Part shown: piece by piece, positions 7,251 to 16,673 of the stretch
Layout of the letters: every line of letters starts with the position of its first letter
Numbering within the stretch: the stretch's first letter is position 1
Assembly (NCBI GenBank): GCA_017550685.1
Contig: JAFZOJ010000050.1
Location: 1 to 64,000 of the forward strand
Length of the DNA: 64,000 nt
Direction: 5' to 3'
Source: Treponema sp.
GTDB taxonomy: Bacteria; Spirochaetota; Spirochaetia; Treponematales; Treponemataceae
The notes under the pieces: model-generated
What the model saw: only the letters and a program-made list of their open reading frames with translations
Database searches by the model: none
What the model was told of the DNA's origin: nothing
Position numbers and translations under genes: made by a program

Positions 7251-9234
7251 AACGGCACAAATGCGGCTCATGGAGCTTATGGTTCTTAAACAGGACATTG
7301 CTCCGGTAATAGAATATATTGGTAAAAAAGAATCTTTTCAGCTGCAGAACAGGCAGAACGAGGATACGTCTAAGTCCAAGGATTTTGATGTTGATTCAAA
7401 CTTTTATACAAGCCTGAGGAATGCTTCTGTTAATCTTGATATTCCTCTTTCTGATGAAGAATTTTCTTCCATGGAAATTGCGGCTCCAAATGCAAAGGAC
7501 CGCGAAGATGCAGCACGTATCTTAAAGGCTTATAACGATCTGGAAAGTGAGCTTGAGGCGGCTGCGGCAGAAGTAACAAAAACTTCGGATGCCTACAAGG
7601 AGGCGCTTGCCTTTGCAAACCTTAAGGTGTCTTTTTCCGAAATTGATAATCTTTCGTTTCTGGCTTTGAGGGTTGGTAAAATTGATCCGGCCGGTTTTGA
7701 TGAAGTAAAACAGCAGCTTGGTGTAAAGGCTGTGGTTGTTGCCCTTGGCGATGATAAGTCTCATATTCTGGTTGCGGCTTCTAAAAAGAACAGTGCAGAG
7801 GTAGACCTTGTACTGCAAAAGCTTGGCTTTGTTGCCCTGGATATTCCGGAAAACTTTGAAGGCGTTCCCGAAGATGTTTTGAACGGACTTGCTTCTCAAA
7901 AGAACAAGGCTGTAGATAAGTATGATGAGCTGGCACAGACCCGCGCCAATTTTGCGGAGACCCACAAGCTTGCAATTCATCATCTTATAAAGCTGTTTGC
8001 AATCGGAGTTCAGATTTCGGATGTAGAACGCAATCTTGAATCTACAGAGCTTGTTTACAGGATTGTGGGCTGGGTACCGCTTACCGAATGCGATACTTAT
8101 ATGAAGGAACTGGACAGTATTACACAGGGACGCATTGCAATCCGCATTTATTCTCCGCTGGAAATTCCTGATGTTGTTGCGGGCAAAGAGCAGGTTCCTG
8201 TTAAGCTTACACACGGACGCTTTGTAAAGAGCTTTGAGCGCATGATTTTCAGTTATGGTTCGCCGCTTTATGGTACCATTGACCCGACACCTTTTGTTGC
8301 GGTTTTCTTTACTCTGCTGTTTGGAATTATGTTTGGAGACCTTGGCCAGGGACTCGTATTCCTTTTGATGGGTATTCTTATGGCCGCAAAGGTTATTAAG
8401 GTTGGAGGCTGGAACAAGTTTGCACCAATCTTTATTGCTATTGGTGTTTCAAGTTCGCTCATGGGCTTTTTGACCGGCGAATTCTTTTCAAACGAAACAT
8501 TGCTTGAGCCTGCGGCTGAATGGGTAACAGGGCTCTTTGGAACTCCGCATGCGCCTATCCTTAAGATGATGCCTTCCAGCGATCCTTCTTCTATAGTTGC
8601 AATGTTCGGTGTGTTTGGAGTTGCGGTGGGCATTGGTTTTATAATCAATACAATCGGACTTATCGTAAATATCATCAACAATATTATACGCCGTCGTTAT
8701 GACGAAGCCTTTTTTGGAAAGAACGGACTTGCAGGTGCAGTGTTCTTCTGGTATGTGGTTGCGCTGATTATCCGCATGGTTGTGTTCCATCATTCAATTG
8801 CTGTGTACGACTGGATAGTTATAGGCGTTTCACTTTTCTTTGCGGCCTTTGCTGAGCCTTTTGAAAACCTTGTTGCCGGAAGAAAACCTCTGCTTGAAAA
8901 CGGGGTTGGGACATATCTTATTTCCGGTGTTGTAGAGCTCATAGAAGTTATTTCGGGTTATCTTTCTAATACCGTAAGCTTTGTGCGTGTAGGAGCCTTT
9001 GCGCTTTCTCATGCCGTTCTTGACTTTTTGATTTTGACATTGACCAATATGGTTGGTGGAGAAGGCAGTGTTGCCGGTATTGCAATTCTGATTATCGGAA
9101 ACGCAATTATCATAGTGCTTGAAGGAATGATTGTAGCAATTCAGGTTATAAGGCTGCAGTACTACGAATTTTTCTCCAAGTTCTTTAATGAAACCGGAAG
9201 TGAGTTTAAACCGTTTAGATTTGAGAATAGATAA
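7243..9234 (+). CDS. atpI: V-type ATPase subunit I (a-type stator)
   Basis: The 663-residue protein has a soluble coiled-coil half (about 1-330) and a membrane half with seven or eight helices (about 345-650). Recognisable are the family motifs TPFVAVFFTLLFGIMFGD and the late helix SFVRVGAFALSHAVL, in which the arginine is the essential ion-path residue. It forms the half-channels opposite the K ring. It overlaps the preceding gene by 8 bp. A cluster of three palindromic elements separates it from the K subunit. Confidence 0.93.
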   Translation: MARTAQMRLMELMVLKQDIAPVIEYIGKKESFQLQNRQNEDTSKSKDFDVDSNFYTSLRNASVNLDIPLSDEEFSSMEIAAPNAKDREDAARILKAYNDLESELEAAAAEVTKTSDAYKEALAFANLKVSFSEIDNLSFLALRVGKIDPAGFDEVKQQLGVKAVVVALGDDKSHILVAASKKNSAEVDLVLQKLGFVALDIPENFEGVPEDVLNGLASQKNKAVDKYDELAQTRANFAETHKLAIHHLIKLFAIGVQISDVERNLESTELVYRIVGWVPLTECDTYMKELDSITQGRIAIRIYSPLEIPDVVAGKEQVPVKLTHGRFVKSFERMIFSYGSPLYGTIDPTPFVAVFFTLLFGIMFGDLGQGLVFLLMGILMAAKVIKVGGWNKFAPIFIAIGVSSSLMGFLTGEFFSNETLLEPAAEWVTGLFGTPHAPILKMMPSSDPSSIVAMFGVFGVAVGIGFIINTIGLIVNIINNIIRRRYDEAFFGKNGLAGAVFFWYVVALIIRMVVFHHSIAVYDWIVIGVSLFFAAFAEPFENLVAGRKPLLENGVGTYLISGVVELIEVISGYLSNTVSFVRVGAFALSHAVLDFLILTLTNMVGGEGSVAGIAILIIGNAIIIVLEGMIVAIQVIRLQYYEFFSKFFNETGSEFKPFRFENR

Positions 9235-9327
9235 GATTCCCGGGTCAAGCCCGGGAATGACATGTGTCATTGTCGGGCTTGACTCTGGAATGACATGTGT
9301 CATTGTCGGGCTTGACCCGACAATCTT
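9235..9327. repeat. Three tandem copies of the TTGTCGGG-type palindromic element
   Basis: Three hairpins follow each other between atpI and atpK: 9235-9261 (stem TTCCCGGG/CCCGGGAA), 9265-9294 (a damaged copy) and 9299-9327 (stem ATTGTCGGG/CCCGACAAT). They share the flanking word TGTCATT or AATGACA. Sited inside an operon, they could act as RNA processing or stability hairpins that set subunit ratios. Confidence 0.85.
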
Positions 9328-9348
9328 TGATTATAGAAGGAGATAAAA

Positions 9349-9669
9349 ATGAAGAAAAGACTTTTTCTTATTCTGACAATTTTTGCTTGTGCGGGTGCTG
9401 CACTTTTTGCACAGGACGCAGAGGGTGCCGCAGAAGCTGCCGCAAATGCAGGTGGCATTTCTGCCGGAATTAAGTATCTGGCTGCAGCAATTGCAGTAGG
9501 TCTTGCATGTATTGCCGGTGGTATTGCAGTTGCAAAAATCGGTTCAAGTGCAATGGGTGCAATGAGCGAAAATCCGGAGCTTTCAGGTAAGGCTTTGCCA
9601 TTTGTTGGTCTTGCCGAAGGTATCTGTCTTTGGGGAATGCTTGTTGCAGTTTTGATCCTCATTTTGTAA
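9349..9669 (+). CDS. atpK: V-type ATPase subunit K (rotor proteolipid)
   Basis: The 106-residue protein has an N-terminal signal-like helix (cleavage possible after ALFA, residue 21) and one proteolipid hairpin. The ion-binding carboxylate is Glu90 in VGLAEGICLWG. The first hairpin helix (ACIAGGIAVAKIGSSAMG) lacks the glutamine, and the Glu is followed by Gly-Ile rather than Ser-Thr, so the usual Na+ ligands appear to be missing and proton coupling is more likely. With a single hairpin it is half the size of the double-hairpin NtpK of Enterococcus. A GAAGGAG ribosome site precedes the ATG. Confidence 0.92.
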   Translation: MKKRLFLILTIFACAGAALFAQDAEGAAEAAANAGGISAGIKYLAAAIAVGLACIAGGIAVAKIGSSAMGAMSENPELSGKALPFVGLAEGICLWGMLVAVLILIL

Positions 9670-9686
9670 TCAGATTTTAACGTATC

Positions 9687-10019
9687 GTGAATTTTTATAT
9701 CATCGGACAGCGAGAGATTGTTCTTGCCTTTAAGATGACGGGTATAGAAGGAACTGTTGCAGATACACGCGAGCAGGTACTCGATGCCTTTAACCGAGTA
9801 ACCGGCAAGGGTGGTGTAGCAGGAGTTCCTTCCGATCAGATTCCAAGGGTTTTAATACTTTCGGAAGAAGCGGCCGCACTTATTGAGCAGGAAGAACTTG
9901 AGTGGCAGAAAACAGGAAAATTTCCTCTTATTGTAGAAGTGCCCGGACTAAACGGACATATGAAGGGTCATAAGACTCTTACAGATGCAATAAGAGAGGC
10001 TGTCGGTGTAAATGTATAA
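9687..10019 (+). CDS. atpF: V-type ATPase subunit F
   Basis: A GTG start gives a 110-residue alpha/beta protein (FYIIGQREIVLAFKMTGIEG... PRVLILSEEAAALI...), matching the small central-stalk subunit F (NtpG), which sits on the D subunit and regulates rotation. Order and size within the operon support this. No strong ribosome site is seen before GTG. Confidence 0.88.
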   Translation: MNFYIIGQREIVLAFKMTGIEGTVADTREQVLDAFNRVTGKGGVAGVPSDQIPRVLILSEEAAALIEQEELEWQKTGKFPLIVEVPGLNGHMKGHKTLTDAIREAVGVNV

Positions 10020-10026
10020 ATGCTGT

Positions 10027-10045
10027 AAAAAGTTCAGCATGACTG
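10027..10045. repeat. Remnant of the GTTCAGCATGAC repeat
   Basis: AAGTTCAGCATGAC lies in the 35 bp gap between atpF and atpE. It matches one arm of the repeat found complete at 60630-60686. Only one arm is present here, so it is a decayed or partial copy. Confidence 0.4.
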
Positions 10046-10054
10046 GGGAAAATA

Positions 10055-10699
10055 ATGCAGGAATTACGTTCTACAGAAATATTAGATAATGAAATCCGCG
10101 CAGAAGCACGCCGCAAGGCCGAAAAGGTATTAAAGCGCGCCGAAGAAGAATGTGCACAGATTCTTGCCGGTGTAGATAAGCGCATAGAACAAGCCTGTGC
10201 CGAAAAGAATGAGTTTTATGCAAAAAAACTGGCAGCCTTTGAAAAGGATGTAACGGCTTCTGTTCCTCTTGAAAAACAGAGAATGAGCGTTTCCTTTGTT
10301 CAGACAGAGCTTATAAAGGCTGTAAATAAATATCTTGAAAAGCTTGGCGAAGAAAAGCGTCTTGAACTGGTTTTGAATTCCTGCGATAAAGCTGTTCTGA
10401 ACGGCCGCCAGTTTAATGCTTATATTTATGGTTTTGACAAGGATAAGGCTGGAAGCAAGCTTGAGTCTGTGCTTGGCATAAAGCCTGCATCCATTGTTCA
10501 GACTGAATTCAGCAGAACAATTATTGAAGATGATATTGGCCTTGAAAAGAACGAAGGAATTATCCTTGAGACAACAGACAAATCTATGCGCTGCAGACTT
10601 ACCTTGACTCAGGTTTTTGCAGGCATTATGGATAAATACCGCGCACAGCTTACACAGGCTTTGTTTGATGGAAATGTGGCCTTTGGAGGTGCACAATGA
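10055..10699 (+). CDS. atpE: V-type ATPase subunit E (peripheral stalk)
   Basis: The 214-residue protein has a long charged N-terminal helix ([20 protein letters not shown]) and a mixed C-terminal domain, as expected for subunit E, the peripheral stalk part that holds the A3B3 head. It starts 35 bp after atpF. Its stop overlaps the atpA start as ATGA. Function is assigned from fold pattern and operon place. Confidence 0.87.
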   Translation: MQELRSTEILDNEIRAEARRKAEKVLKRAEEECAQILAGVDKRIEQACAEKNEFYAKKLAAFEKDVTASVPLEKQRMSVSFVQTELIKAVNKYLEKLGEEKRLELVLNSCDKAVLNGRQFNAYIYGFDKDKAGSKLESVLGIKPASIVQTEFSRTIIEDDIGLEKNEGIILETTDKSMRCRLTLTQVFAGIMDKYRAQLTQALFDGNVAFGGAQ

Positions 10700-12489
10700 T
10701 AGAAGGAAAAATCACCAGAATTTCCGGCCCTATTGTGTATGCAACCGGGCTTGACGGCTGCGGACTTTATGATGTAGTTGATGTCGGTGAAAAAAAATTA
10801 ATTGGAGAAATAATCCGCCAGAATAAGGGTAATGCTACAATCCAGGTTTACGAGGAAGACACAGGTATGCACCTTGGAGAAAAGGTTGTATGTACTCAGC
10901 GTCCTTTGTCTCTGCGCCTAGGACCGGGTCTGGTTGGAAATATATATGACGGTATTCAGCGTCCGCTTAAATCTCTTTTCAGCGGAGAAGACAAGCAGTC
11001 TGCCGAAGATGACAGCGCATTCCTGCTTCCTGGTCAGCGTACACAGCCTCTTGATGATACAAGAGTCTGGCATTTTGATGCTGTAGAAGGTGTGGGCGAG
11101 GGAACAGAAATTCATCCGGGCTTTGTGCTTGGAACCGTTCAGGAAACTTCTTCCATTACACAAAAAATTATGGTGCCGCCGGAGCTTCGTGGCCGTAAGC
11201 TTGTAAAGTTTGCCGGAAGCGGAGACTACACTATTAATGATGTAATTGGTGTTACAGAATTTGACGAAGAAATATATCTTGCTCAGTACTGGGCTGTTCG
11301 TAAGCCGCGCCCTTATACACAAAAGCTTGGAGTTTCTGAGCCTTTGATTACCGGTCAGCGTGTAATTGATGTTTTCTTTCCTTTGAGTAAGGGAGGAACT
11401 GCTGCCATTCCTGGTGGTTTTGGAACCGGTAAAACAATGACACAGCATGCGGTTGCCAAGTGGTGCGATGCAGATCTTATTGTATACATTGGTTGTGGTG
11501 AACGCGGAAACGAAATGACAGAGGTACTCACCGAGTTCCCTGAACTTATTGACCCGCGTACAGGACGTTCCATCATGGAGCGTACAATCTTAATTGCAAA
11601 TACTTCTAACATGCCGGTAGCAGCCCGAGAAGTTTCGCTTTATTCAGGTATTACACTTGCAGAATATTACCGCGATATGGGTATGGATGTTGCAATCATG
11701 GCAGACTCCACTTCGCGCTGGGCAGAGGCACTCCGCGAGCTTAGCGGCCGTATGGAAGAAATGCCTGCCGAAGAAGGTTTCCCTGCTTATTTGCCTACAC
11801 GTCTTGCGTCATTCTATGAACGTGCGGGTCGTGTACAAACCCTTTGCGGTAACAACGGTTCTGTTTCTGTAATTGGTGCGGTTTCTCCTCCGGGCGGCGA
11901 CTTTAGTGAACCGGTAACCCAGCATACAAAGCGCTTTATCCGCTGCTTCTGGGCCTTGGACCGAGAGCTTGCAAATGCGCGCCATTATCCTGCAATCGGC
12001 TGGATAGATTCTTATTCAGAATATGCAGACGAAGTACGCGACTGGTGGGAAGTAAGGAATCCTTTGTGGAAGCAGCTCCGCCAGCAGGCACTGGATCTTC
12101 TTAAGAGTGAGCAGAAGCTTGAACAGATTGTCCGCCTTATTGGACCTGATGCATTGCCGCCGCAGCAGAGGCTTATCCTTAAGGTTGCCGAAATGATTAA
12201 GAACGGATTTTTGCAGCAGAATGCCTTTGACGATATAGACAAATACTGTTCAATAGAAAAACAGATTTTAATTCTGGAACTGATTATGGAATATTACCGC
12301 CGTGCAGATGCAGTTGTAAAACGCGGTGCCCTTTTGATGAGGGTAACAAGTCTTCCTGTCTGCGACGAGCTGGTACGCATTAAGATGCAGTATCCTAACG
12401 ACCAGATAGATAAGATAGAAGAAATACGCGGTCGTCTTGACGATCAGATGGGCGAGCTCGAAAGGGCCTATTCTTCCAGAAGGGGATAG
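10696..12489 (+). CDS. atpA: V-type ATPase catalytic subunit A
   Basis: This 597-residue protein carries the P-loop GGFGTGKT (near residue 240) with the preceding [11 protein letters not shown]. The family motifs [16 protein letters not shown] and [18 protein letters not shown] and the long non-homologous insert typical of A-type (not F-type beta) subunits are also present. It hydrolyses or makes ATP in the A3B3 head. The ATG overlaps the atpE stop (ATGA). Length is normal for the family (about 590). Confidence 0.97.
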   Translation: MIEGKITRISGPIVYATGLDGCGLYDVVDVGEKKLIGEIIRQNKGNATIQVYEEDTGMHLGEKVVCTQRPLSLRLGPGLVGNIYDGIQRPLKSLFSGEDKQSAEDDSAFLLPGQRTQPLDDTRVWHFDAVEGVGEGTEIHPGFVLGTVQETSSITQKIMVPPELRGRKLVKFAGSGDYTINDVIGVTEFDEEIYLAQYWAVRKPRPYTQKLGVSEPLITGQRVIDVFFPLSKGGTAAIPGGFGTGKTMTQHAVAKWCDADLIVYIGCGERGNEMTEVLTEFPELIDPRTGRSIMERTILIANTSNMPVAAREVSLYSGITLAEYYRDMGMDVAIMADSTSRWAEALRELSGRMEEMPAEEGFPAYLPTRLASFYERAGRVQTLCGNNGSVSVIGAVSPPGGDFSEPVTQHTKRFIRCFWALDRELANARHYPAIGWIDSYSEYADEVRDWWEVRNPLWKQLRQQALDLLKSEQKLEQIVRLIGPDALPPQQRLILKVAEMIKNGFLQQNAFDDIDKYCSIEKQILILELIMEYYRRADAVVKRGALLMRVTSLPVCDELVRIKMQYPNDQIDKIEEIRGRLDDQMGELERAYSSRRG

Positions 12490-12498
12490 TGTGTAAAT

Positions 12499-13869
12499 AT
12501 GAAAGGTGTTGAATATAGAGGCGTTACTTCGGTAGACGGTCCAATCATCGTTCTCAAAAGTACAGAAAATGTTTTTTATAATGAAACTGTCTGTGTACGC
12601 GACCGTAACGGAAACAAGCGCACCGGTAAGGTTGTAGATATAAGTGAATCTGCCGTTGTTGTTCAGATTTTTGGTTCTACTACAGGACTGGACCTGGACG
12701 AAACCAGCTTTGAATTTCTTGATGAGCCGCTTGAGCTTAGGGTAGGCGACGGACTTCTTGGTCGTGTATTCAACGGACTGGGTGAGCCTGCAGACGGTTA
12801 TCCTTCAATTGTTTCAAGTGAGAAACGAAACGTAAACGGTAACCCAATTAATCCTTATGCACGTGTTTATCCGCGCGACTTTATTCAGACAGGTATTTCG
12901 GCAATTGACGGAATGAACTCTCTTGTACGCGGACAAAAGCTTCCTATTTTCAGCGGCAACGGACTTCCTCATAACAAGCTTGCGGCACAGATTATCAGGC
13001 AGGCAAAGCTCCGTAATTCAGACGAAAAATTTGTTATGGTTTTTGCAGGCATGGGTATTAAATACGACGTTGCAAAATTCTTTGTAGACACCTTTGAAGA
13101 GTCGGGTGTTCTTGCCAATGTAGTAATGTTTCAGAGTCTTGCAGACGCTCCTTCCATTGAACGAATCATCACTCCGCGTTGTGCCCTTACTGCCGCAGAA
13201 TACCTTGCTTTTGAAAAAGGCATGCACGTACTTGTTGTTATGACCGATATGACAAACTACTGCGAAGCCCTTCGTGAAATTTCTACAACCCGTGGAGAAG
13301 TTCCTGGACGTAAAGGATATCCTGGCTATTTGTATTCGGACCTTGCAGAGCTTTATGAACGTGCAGGAAAAATTAAGGGTTCTGCCGGTTCCATCACACA
13401 GATTCCAATCTTGTCCATGCCTAACGATGATATTTCTCATCCTATTCCTGACCTTACAGGCTATATTACAGAAGGACAGATTGTACTTGGCCGTGAGCTT
13501 TCTCAAAAGGGCTTTTATCCGCCGGTTGCAGGACTTTCAAGCCTTAGCCGTCTGATGAAGGATGGTATTGGCCCGGATATGACACGCGACGACCATGCAG
13601 CAGTTTCTTCACAGCTGTTTGCCTCTTATTCCAAGGTAAAGACAATCCGTAATCTTGCCGCAATCATTGGTGAGGAAGAGCTCAGTGAATTAGACCGCCA
13701 GTACCTTCGCTTTGGAGAACGCTTTGAGCAGGAGTTTGTAAGCCAGGGCGAAACAGAGGACCGTACCATTGAGCAGACCCTTGATATTGGCTGGAGCATT
13801 CTTCAAGAGCTGCCGGTAGAAGAACTGACACGTATTAAACCAGAGTTGATAGAAAAGTATAGGAAATGA
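12499..13869 (+). CDS. atpB: V-type ATPase subunit B
   Basis: The 456-residue non-catalytic head subunit is recognised by [34 protein letters not shown] and [15 protein letters not shown] canonical P-loop is absent, as normal for B subunits. It starts 9 bp after atpA and its stop overlaps atpD as ATGA. Confidence 0.96.
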   Translation: MKGVEYRGVTSVDGPIIVLKSTENVFYNETVCVRDRNGNKRTGKVVDISESAVVVQIFGSTTGLDLDETSFEFLDEPLELRVGDGLLGRVFNGLGEPADGYPSIVSSEKRNVNGNPINPYARVYPRDFIQTGISAIDGMNSLVRGQKLPIFSGNGLPHNKLAAQIIRQAKLRNSDEKFVMVFAGMGIKYDVAKFFVDTFEESGVLANVVMFQSLADAPSIERIITPRCALTAAEYLAFEKGMHVLVVMTDMTNYCEALREISTTRGEVPGRKGYPGYLYSDLAELYERAGKIKGSAGSITQIPILSMPNDDISHPIPDLTGYITEGQIVLGRELSQKGFYPPVAGLSSLSRLMKDGIGPDMTRDDHAAVSSQLFASYSKVKTIRNLAAIIGEEELSELDRQYLRFGERFEQEFVSQGETEDRTIEQTLDIGWSILQELPVEELTRIKPELIEKYRK

Positions 13870-14492
13870 ACATAAACATTGCACCGACAAAAACTAATCT
13901 TCTCTCTACTAAGGAACAGCTTGCAGTTTCTACAAACGGCTACGAGTTGCTCGAAGAAAAGCGTGAAATCCTTGTTCGCGAGCTTATGCGTCTTGTAGAA
14001 CAGGTAAAGCTTTTGGAAGATGAAATTGACCGTGCAATTAACGAGGCCTATCCTGCCTTTAAACGCATGCTCATGCTGGACGGTGCAGACGAGGTTGAAC
14101 GCATTTCTCATGCAATTCATTATGATTATGATATTATTGAAAAAACAGCGATTGTTGGCGGTATGCAGTTTGAAACCATAGATGTTGAGCTTCCAAAAAA
14201 GGAGCTGTTTTATTCATTCCTTGGAACCTATGCAAACACAGATGCCGTAATCATAAAATTCCTGGATCTGCTTTCGCTGCTTACACAGATGGCCAGCATC
14301 AGAACAATTGTATGGCGACTGGCAGAAGAGGTTAAGCGCACCCAGCGACGAGTAAATGCTCTTGATAAAATGATAATTCCACAGGCAACCGAGACGATAA
14401 AATATATAGAAGGTGTTCTTGAAGAAAGAGAACGTGAAAATGTTTTTGTGCTCAAAGCGCTTAAGAAAAAGCAGGAGAGACAGGGCAAATGA
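13866..14492 (+). CDS. atpD: V-type ATPase subunit D (rotor shaft)
   Basis: This 208-residue helical protein starts [18 protein letters not shown] and has the usual central shaft composition ([18 protein letters not shown] near 150). Subunit D turns inside the A3B3 head and links to F. It overlaps atpB and the following universal stress gene by 4 bp each (ATGA). It is the last recognisable ATPase subunit in the operon. Confidence 0.94.
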   Translation: MNINIAPTKTNLLSTKEQLAVSTNGYELLEEKREILVRELMRLVEQVKLLEDEIDRAINEAYPAFKRMLMLDGADEVERISHAIHYDYDIIEKTAIVGGMQFETIDVELPKKELFYSFLGTYANTDAVIIKFLDLLSLLTQMASIRTIVWRLAEEVKRTQRRVNALDKMIIPQATETIKYIEGVLEERERENVFVLKALKKKQERQGK

Positions 14493-14977
14493 TTAAAAAG
14501 ATTCTTGTTGCAATAAACGGTTCGGAAGATTCTATAAAAGCAGCCATGTATTCAATTATGATGGCACGCGACTATAATCTGGAACTCAAATTTGTTTATG
14601 TAATTGACTCTGCTACAATCAGCTATCTTGGAATTAATCAGATGCTTGCCAAGGATGAGCAGACCGACTACAAGGTAGACCTTGCCTACGAAGGACAGAA
14701 CTATCTGGAATACGTTCATTCTCTGGCTGCGGGTAAGGGTGTTATTGCCCAGACCGAACTTAGGGATGGCGCCGTAGTTACCGAGATTTTAGATTCCGCC
14801 AAAAAGTTTGAAGCCGACATGATTATAATTGGTGCCCCAAAACGCAAGAAGGAAGACCGTTTTGTAAAAAGAAATGTCCACTCCACCCACGAAGGCGACA
14901 TCATAGAAAACTCCCGCATTCCTATCCTGGTCGTTAAGCCCGACGCGGACATAGAAGCACAGTTTAAAGTATTTTAA
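14489..14977 (+). CDS. Universal stress protein (UspA family)
   Basis: The 162-residue protein has the Usp alpha/beta fold: a first strand KKILVAINGSEDSIKAA, a DMIIIGAPKRKKED segment and a final strand IPILVVKPD. The usual ATP loop G-x2-G-x9-G-S/T is altered (GAPKRKKEDRF...), so ATP binding is uncertain. It is tied to both neighbours by overlapping stops and starts (ATGA with atpD and TAATG with the J-domain gene), so it is made together with the ATPase. A role in ATPase stress response is only an inference. Confidence 0.82.
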   Translation: MIKKILVAINGSEDSIKAAMYSIMMARDYNLELKFVYVIDSATISYLGINQMLAKDEQTDYKVDLAYEGQNYLEYVHSLAAGKGVIAQTELRDGAVVTEILDSAKKFEADMIIIGAPKRKKEDRFVKRNVHSTHEGDIIENSRIPILVVKPDADIEAQFKVF

Positions 14978-15732
14978 TGAAAGATTTTTATAAAGTTTTA
15001 GGTGTGCGCCAAGATGCAACGCTTGCAGAAATTAAGCGCGCCTACCGCGAAAAAGTAAAGAACCTCCATCCCGACCTTACCGGCGACATAACCAGACACG
15101 AAGAATTTAACGATGTAGTTCACGCCTACCGCGTCCTTAGCGATGCACGCCAGCGCAGCATTTTTGACGAAGGCTTTTTCTTCCGCATGAAAAAGAATGT
15201 GCGCAATGCCGAAGAGTTTGATTATTACAAATGGCTCAAAGCCCGCGACGATGCCGAAAGCCGTGCTAAATTTATTTTTTACACGCTCATGCATAATAAA
15301 GAAGACGAAGCCGTTGCAGAGTTCAAGCGCATGCAGATGACACATGCAGATTTTTCACTCAAAAATTATTTTACGCGCGAAGATTTTATGGACTACGGAT
15401 ATATACTTGCAGAGGAGCTTGTAATCCGCGCCGAGTATTATGACGCATTCCTGCTTCTGGAACAGATAATCAAGATGGAATATTCCTACCGCTATTTTTA
15501 CATCTTTTTCCCCGAGGTTATAGACTTTACCCTTACAATCTTAAAGCGCAATATTGACGGCGTTATAAGTGATGAGCTTGCCCTTGATGTTTACGAGCGC
15601 GCACTGGATTTGGAGTTAGGCAAAACTAACGACGCGTTCTTTTTACGCAAGATGAGCGAAGAATACCGCAGGGTAGGAGATGCCGCTACCAGTGAAATAT
15701 GTTTACGAGAAGCGTGCAAAATGTTAGAATAG
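14977..15732 (+). CDS. DnaJ-domain protein
   Basis: The first 70 residues form a J domain with the HPD signature at 31-33 (NLHPDLTGD) and a YRVLSDARQRSIFDEG tail. The remaining 180 residues are helical and match no class A or B DnaJ part: no Gly/Phe region, zinc centre or substrate domain. It is thus a type III J protein that should stimulate an Hsp70 ATPase for a specific client. It is translationally coupled to the Usp gene (TAATG). Confidence 0.85.
   Translation: MKDFYKVLGVRQDATLAEIKRAYREKVKNLHPDLTGDITRHEEFNDVVHAYRVLSDARQRSIFDEGFFFRMKKNVRNAEEFDYYKWLKARDDAESRAKFIFYTLMHNKEDEAVAEFKRMQMTHADFSLKNYFTREDFMDYGYILAEELVIRAEYYDAFLLLEQIIKMEYSYRYFYIFFPEVIDFTLTILKRNIDGVISDELALDVYERALDLELGKTNDAFFLRKMSEEYRRVGDAATSEICLREACKMLE
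15702..15730 (+). promoter_or_regulatory. Candidate internal promoter of map
   Basis: TTTACG (15702-15707) and TAGAAT (15725-15730) are 17 bp apart inside the end of the J-domain gene. The predicted start lies about 3 nt before the map ATG, and no ribosome site is present. Confidence 0.4.
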
Positions 15733-15739
15733 ACTTACT

Positions 15740-16498
15740 ATGATTAAGATTAAGACTATTGAAGAAATAGATGGTATAAGAAAGGCCTGCCATCTTACTG
15801 CCGACATGTTTAATGAGCTTCTTCCAAAAATCAAGGCCGGAATGAGCACAAAAGATATAGACGATTTATTCAAGCATTTTATAATTTCCCACGGCGGAAC
15901 TCCTGCCTGGTATCTGGAAGATTATCCAGGTGCAGTTTGTATAAGCATTAACGAAGAAGTTATTCACGGGCTTCCTTCTAAAAAACGCATTGTAAAGGAC
16001 GGAGATCTGGTAAGCCTGGATGTAGGCATAAATCTGAACGGATATATAAGCGATTCAACACATTCTGTTTTAGTGGGTAATGTTGCTCCTGAGGTCCGCA
16101 AGCTTAAGCAGGTTACCGAAGAATGCCTTCAGGCGGCAATAGATGCCTGTGTTGTAGGCAACAGAATCGGCGACATTGCAAAGGCTGTTTATGGAATTGC
16201 TGCAGAAAAGCACGGCTACGGTGTAGTTTACGATTATTGCGGACACGGGGTAGGGCTTGAGGTTCACGAGGATCCAAGCATTCCTAATGTTCCTTTCCGC
16301 GGTATGAATCCACGCATTAAGCCCGGAATGGTGCTTGCACTTGAGCCTATGATTAATCTTGGTACTCCTGATGTAGAGCTTTTGGATGACGGCTGGACTG
16401 TAGTAACTGCCGACGGAGAGGTTTCCTGTCACGAAGAACACACTGTAGCAGTTTTCGAAGACCATACCGAAGTCCTGACAGCTCTTGATTATGTGTAA
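15740..16498 (+). CDS. map: Type I methionine aminopeptidase
   Basis: The 252-residue enzyme removes N-terminal methionine from new proteins. All five metal ligands are present: Asp94, Asp105, His169, Glu202 and Glu233, plus the substrate His76 (IHGLPS). Spacing equals that of the E. coli enzyme. It has no N-terminal SH3 or zinc extension. It starts 7 bp after the J-domain stop and may also have its own near-leaderless promoter. Confidence 0.95.
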   Translation: MIKIKTIEEIDGIRKACHLTADMFNELLPKIKAGMSTKDIDDLFKHFIISHGGTPAWYLEDYPGAVCISINEEVIHGLPSKKRIVKDGDLVSLDVGINLNGYISDSTHSVLVGNVAPEVRKLKQVTEECLQAAIDACVVGNRIGDIAKAVYGIAAEKHGYGVVYDYCGHGVGLEVHEDPSIPNVPFRGMNPRIKPGMVLALEPMINLGTPDVELLDDGWTVVTADGEVSCHEEHTVAVFEDHTEVLTALDYV

Positions 16499-16525
16499 GG
16501 CCGCTGGCGGTCGGTGTTCAATAGC

Positions 16526-16562
16526 AGACCGTTAAAAAAATTGCAAAGCAATTTTTAGGTCT
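16526..16562. terminator. AT-rich hairpin after map
   Basis: AGACC and GGTCT enclose an inner palindrome AAAAATTGC-AAA-GCAATTTTT. It lies 28 bp after the map stop and before the htrA promoter, so it probably ends the ATPase/map transcript. The long A and T arms let it work in either direction. It could also be a small mobile palindrome. Confidence 0.45.
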
Positions 16563-16614
16563 ACAACATTGAAAAAATAACAATCAGTTTTATAACAAAA
16601 CATTTATGTTACAC

Positions 16615-16643
16615 TTTTGAAAATCTGTTATTATATTTATAAA
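16615..16643 (+). promoter_or_regulatory. Candidate htrA promoter
   Basis: TTTTGA (16615-16620) and TATAAA (16638-16643) are 17 bp apart in a very AT-rich stretch. The leader of about 24 nt contains CAGGAGAT, a good ribosome site. Alternative hexamers exist nearby. Confidence 0.35.
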
Positions 16644-16673
16644 TAATAAAACAAAATCAACAGGAGATGCAAA

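Noticed and set aside
7522-8214. Long open frame on the minus strand within atpI
   Set aside because: It is fully opposite a well-supported V-ATPase subunit and its product is rich in Cys, Arg and Asn with no known motif. It is a shadow of the codon pattern, as are the similar frames opposite purL, atpB and oadA.
9235-9327. Three evenly spaced repeats that might suggest a CRISPR array
   Set aside because: The units are hairpins with varied stems and gaps of only a few bases. There are no unique spacers of uniform length and no cas genes.
16499-16673. Small gene in the gap between map and htrA
   Set aside because: No frame with a start and ribosome site is present; the sequence is a hairpin plus an AT-rich promoter.
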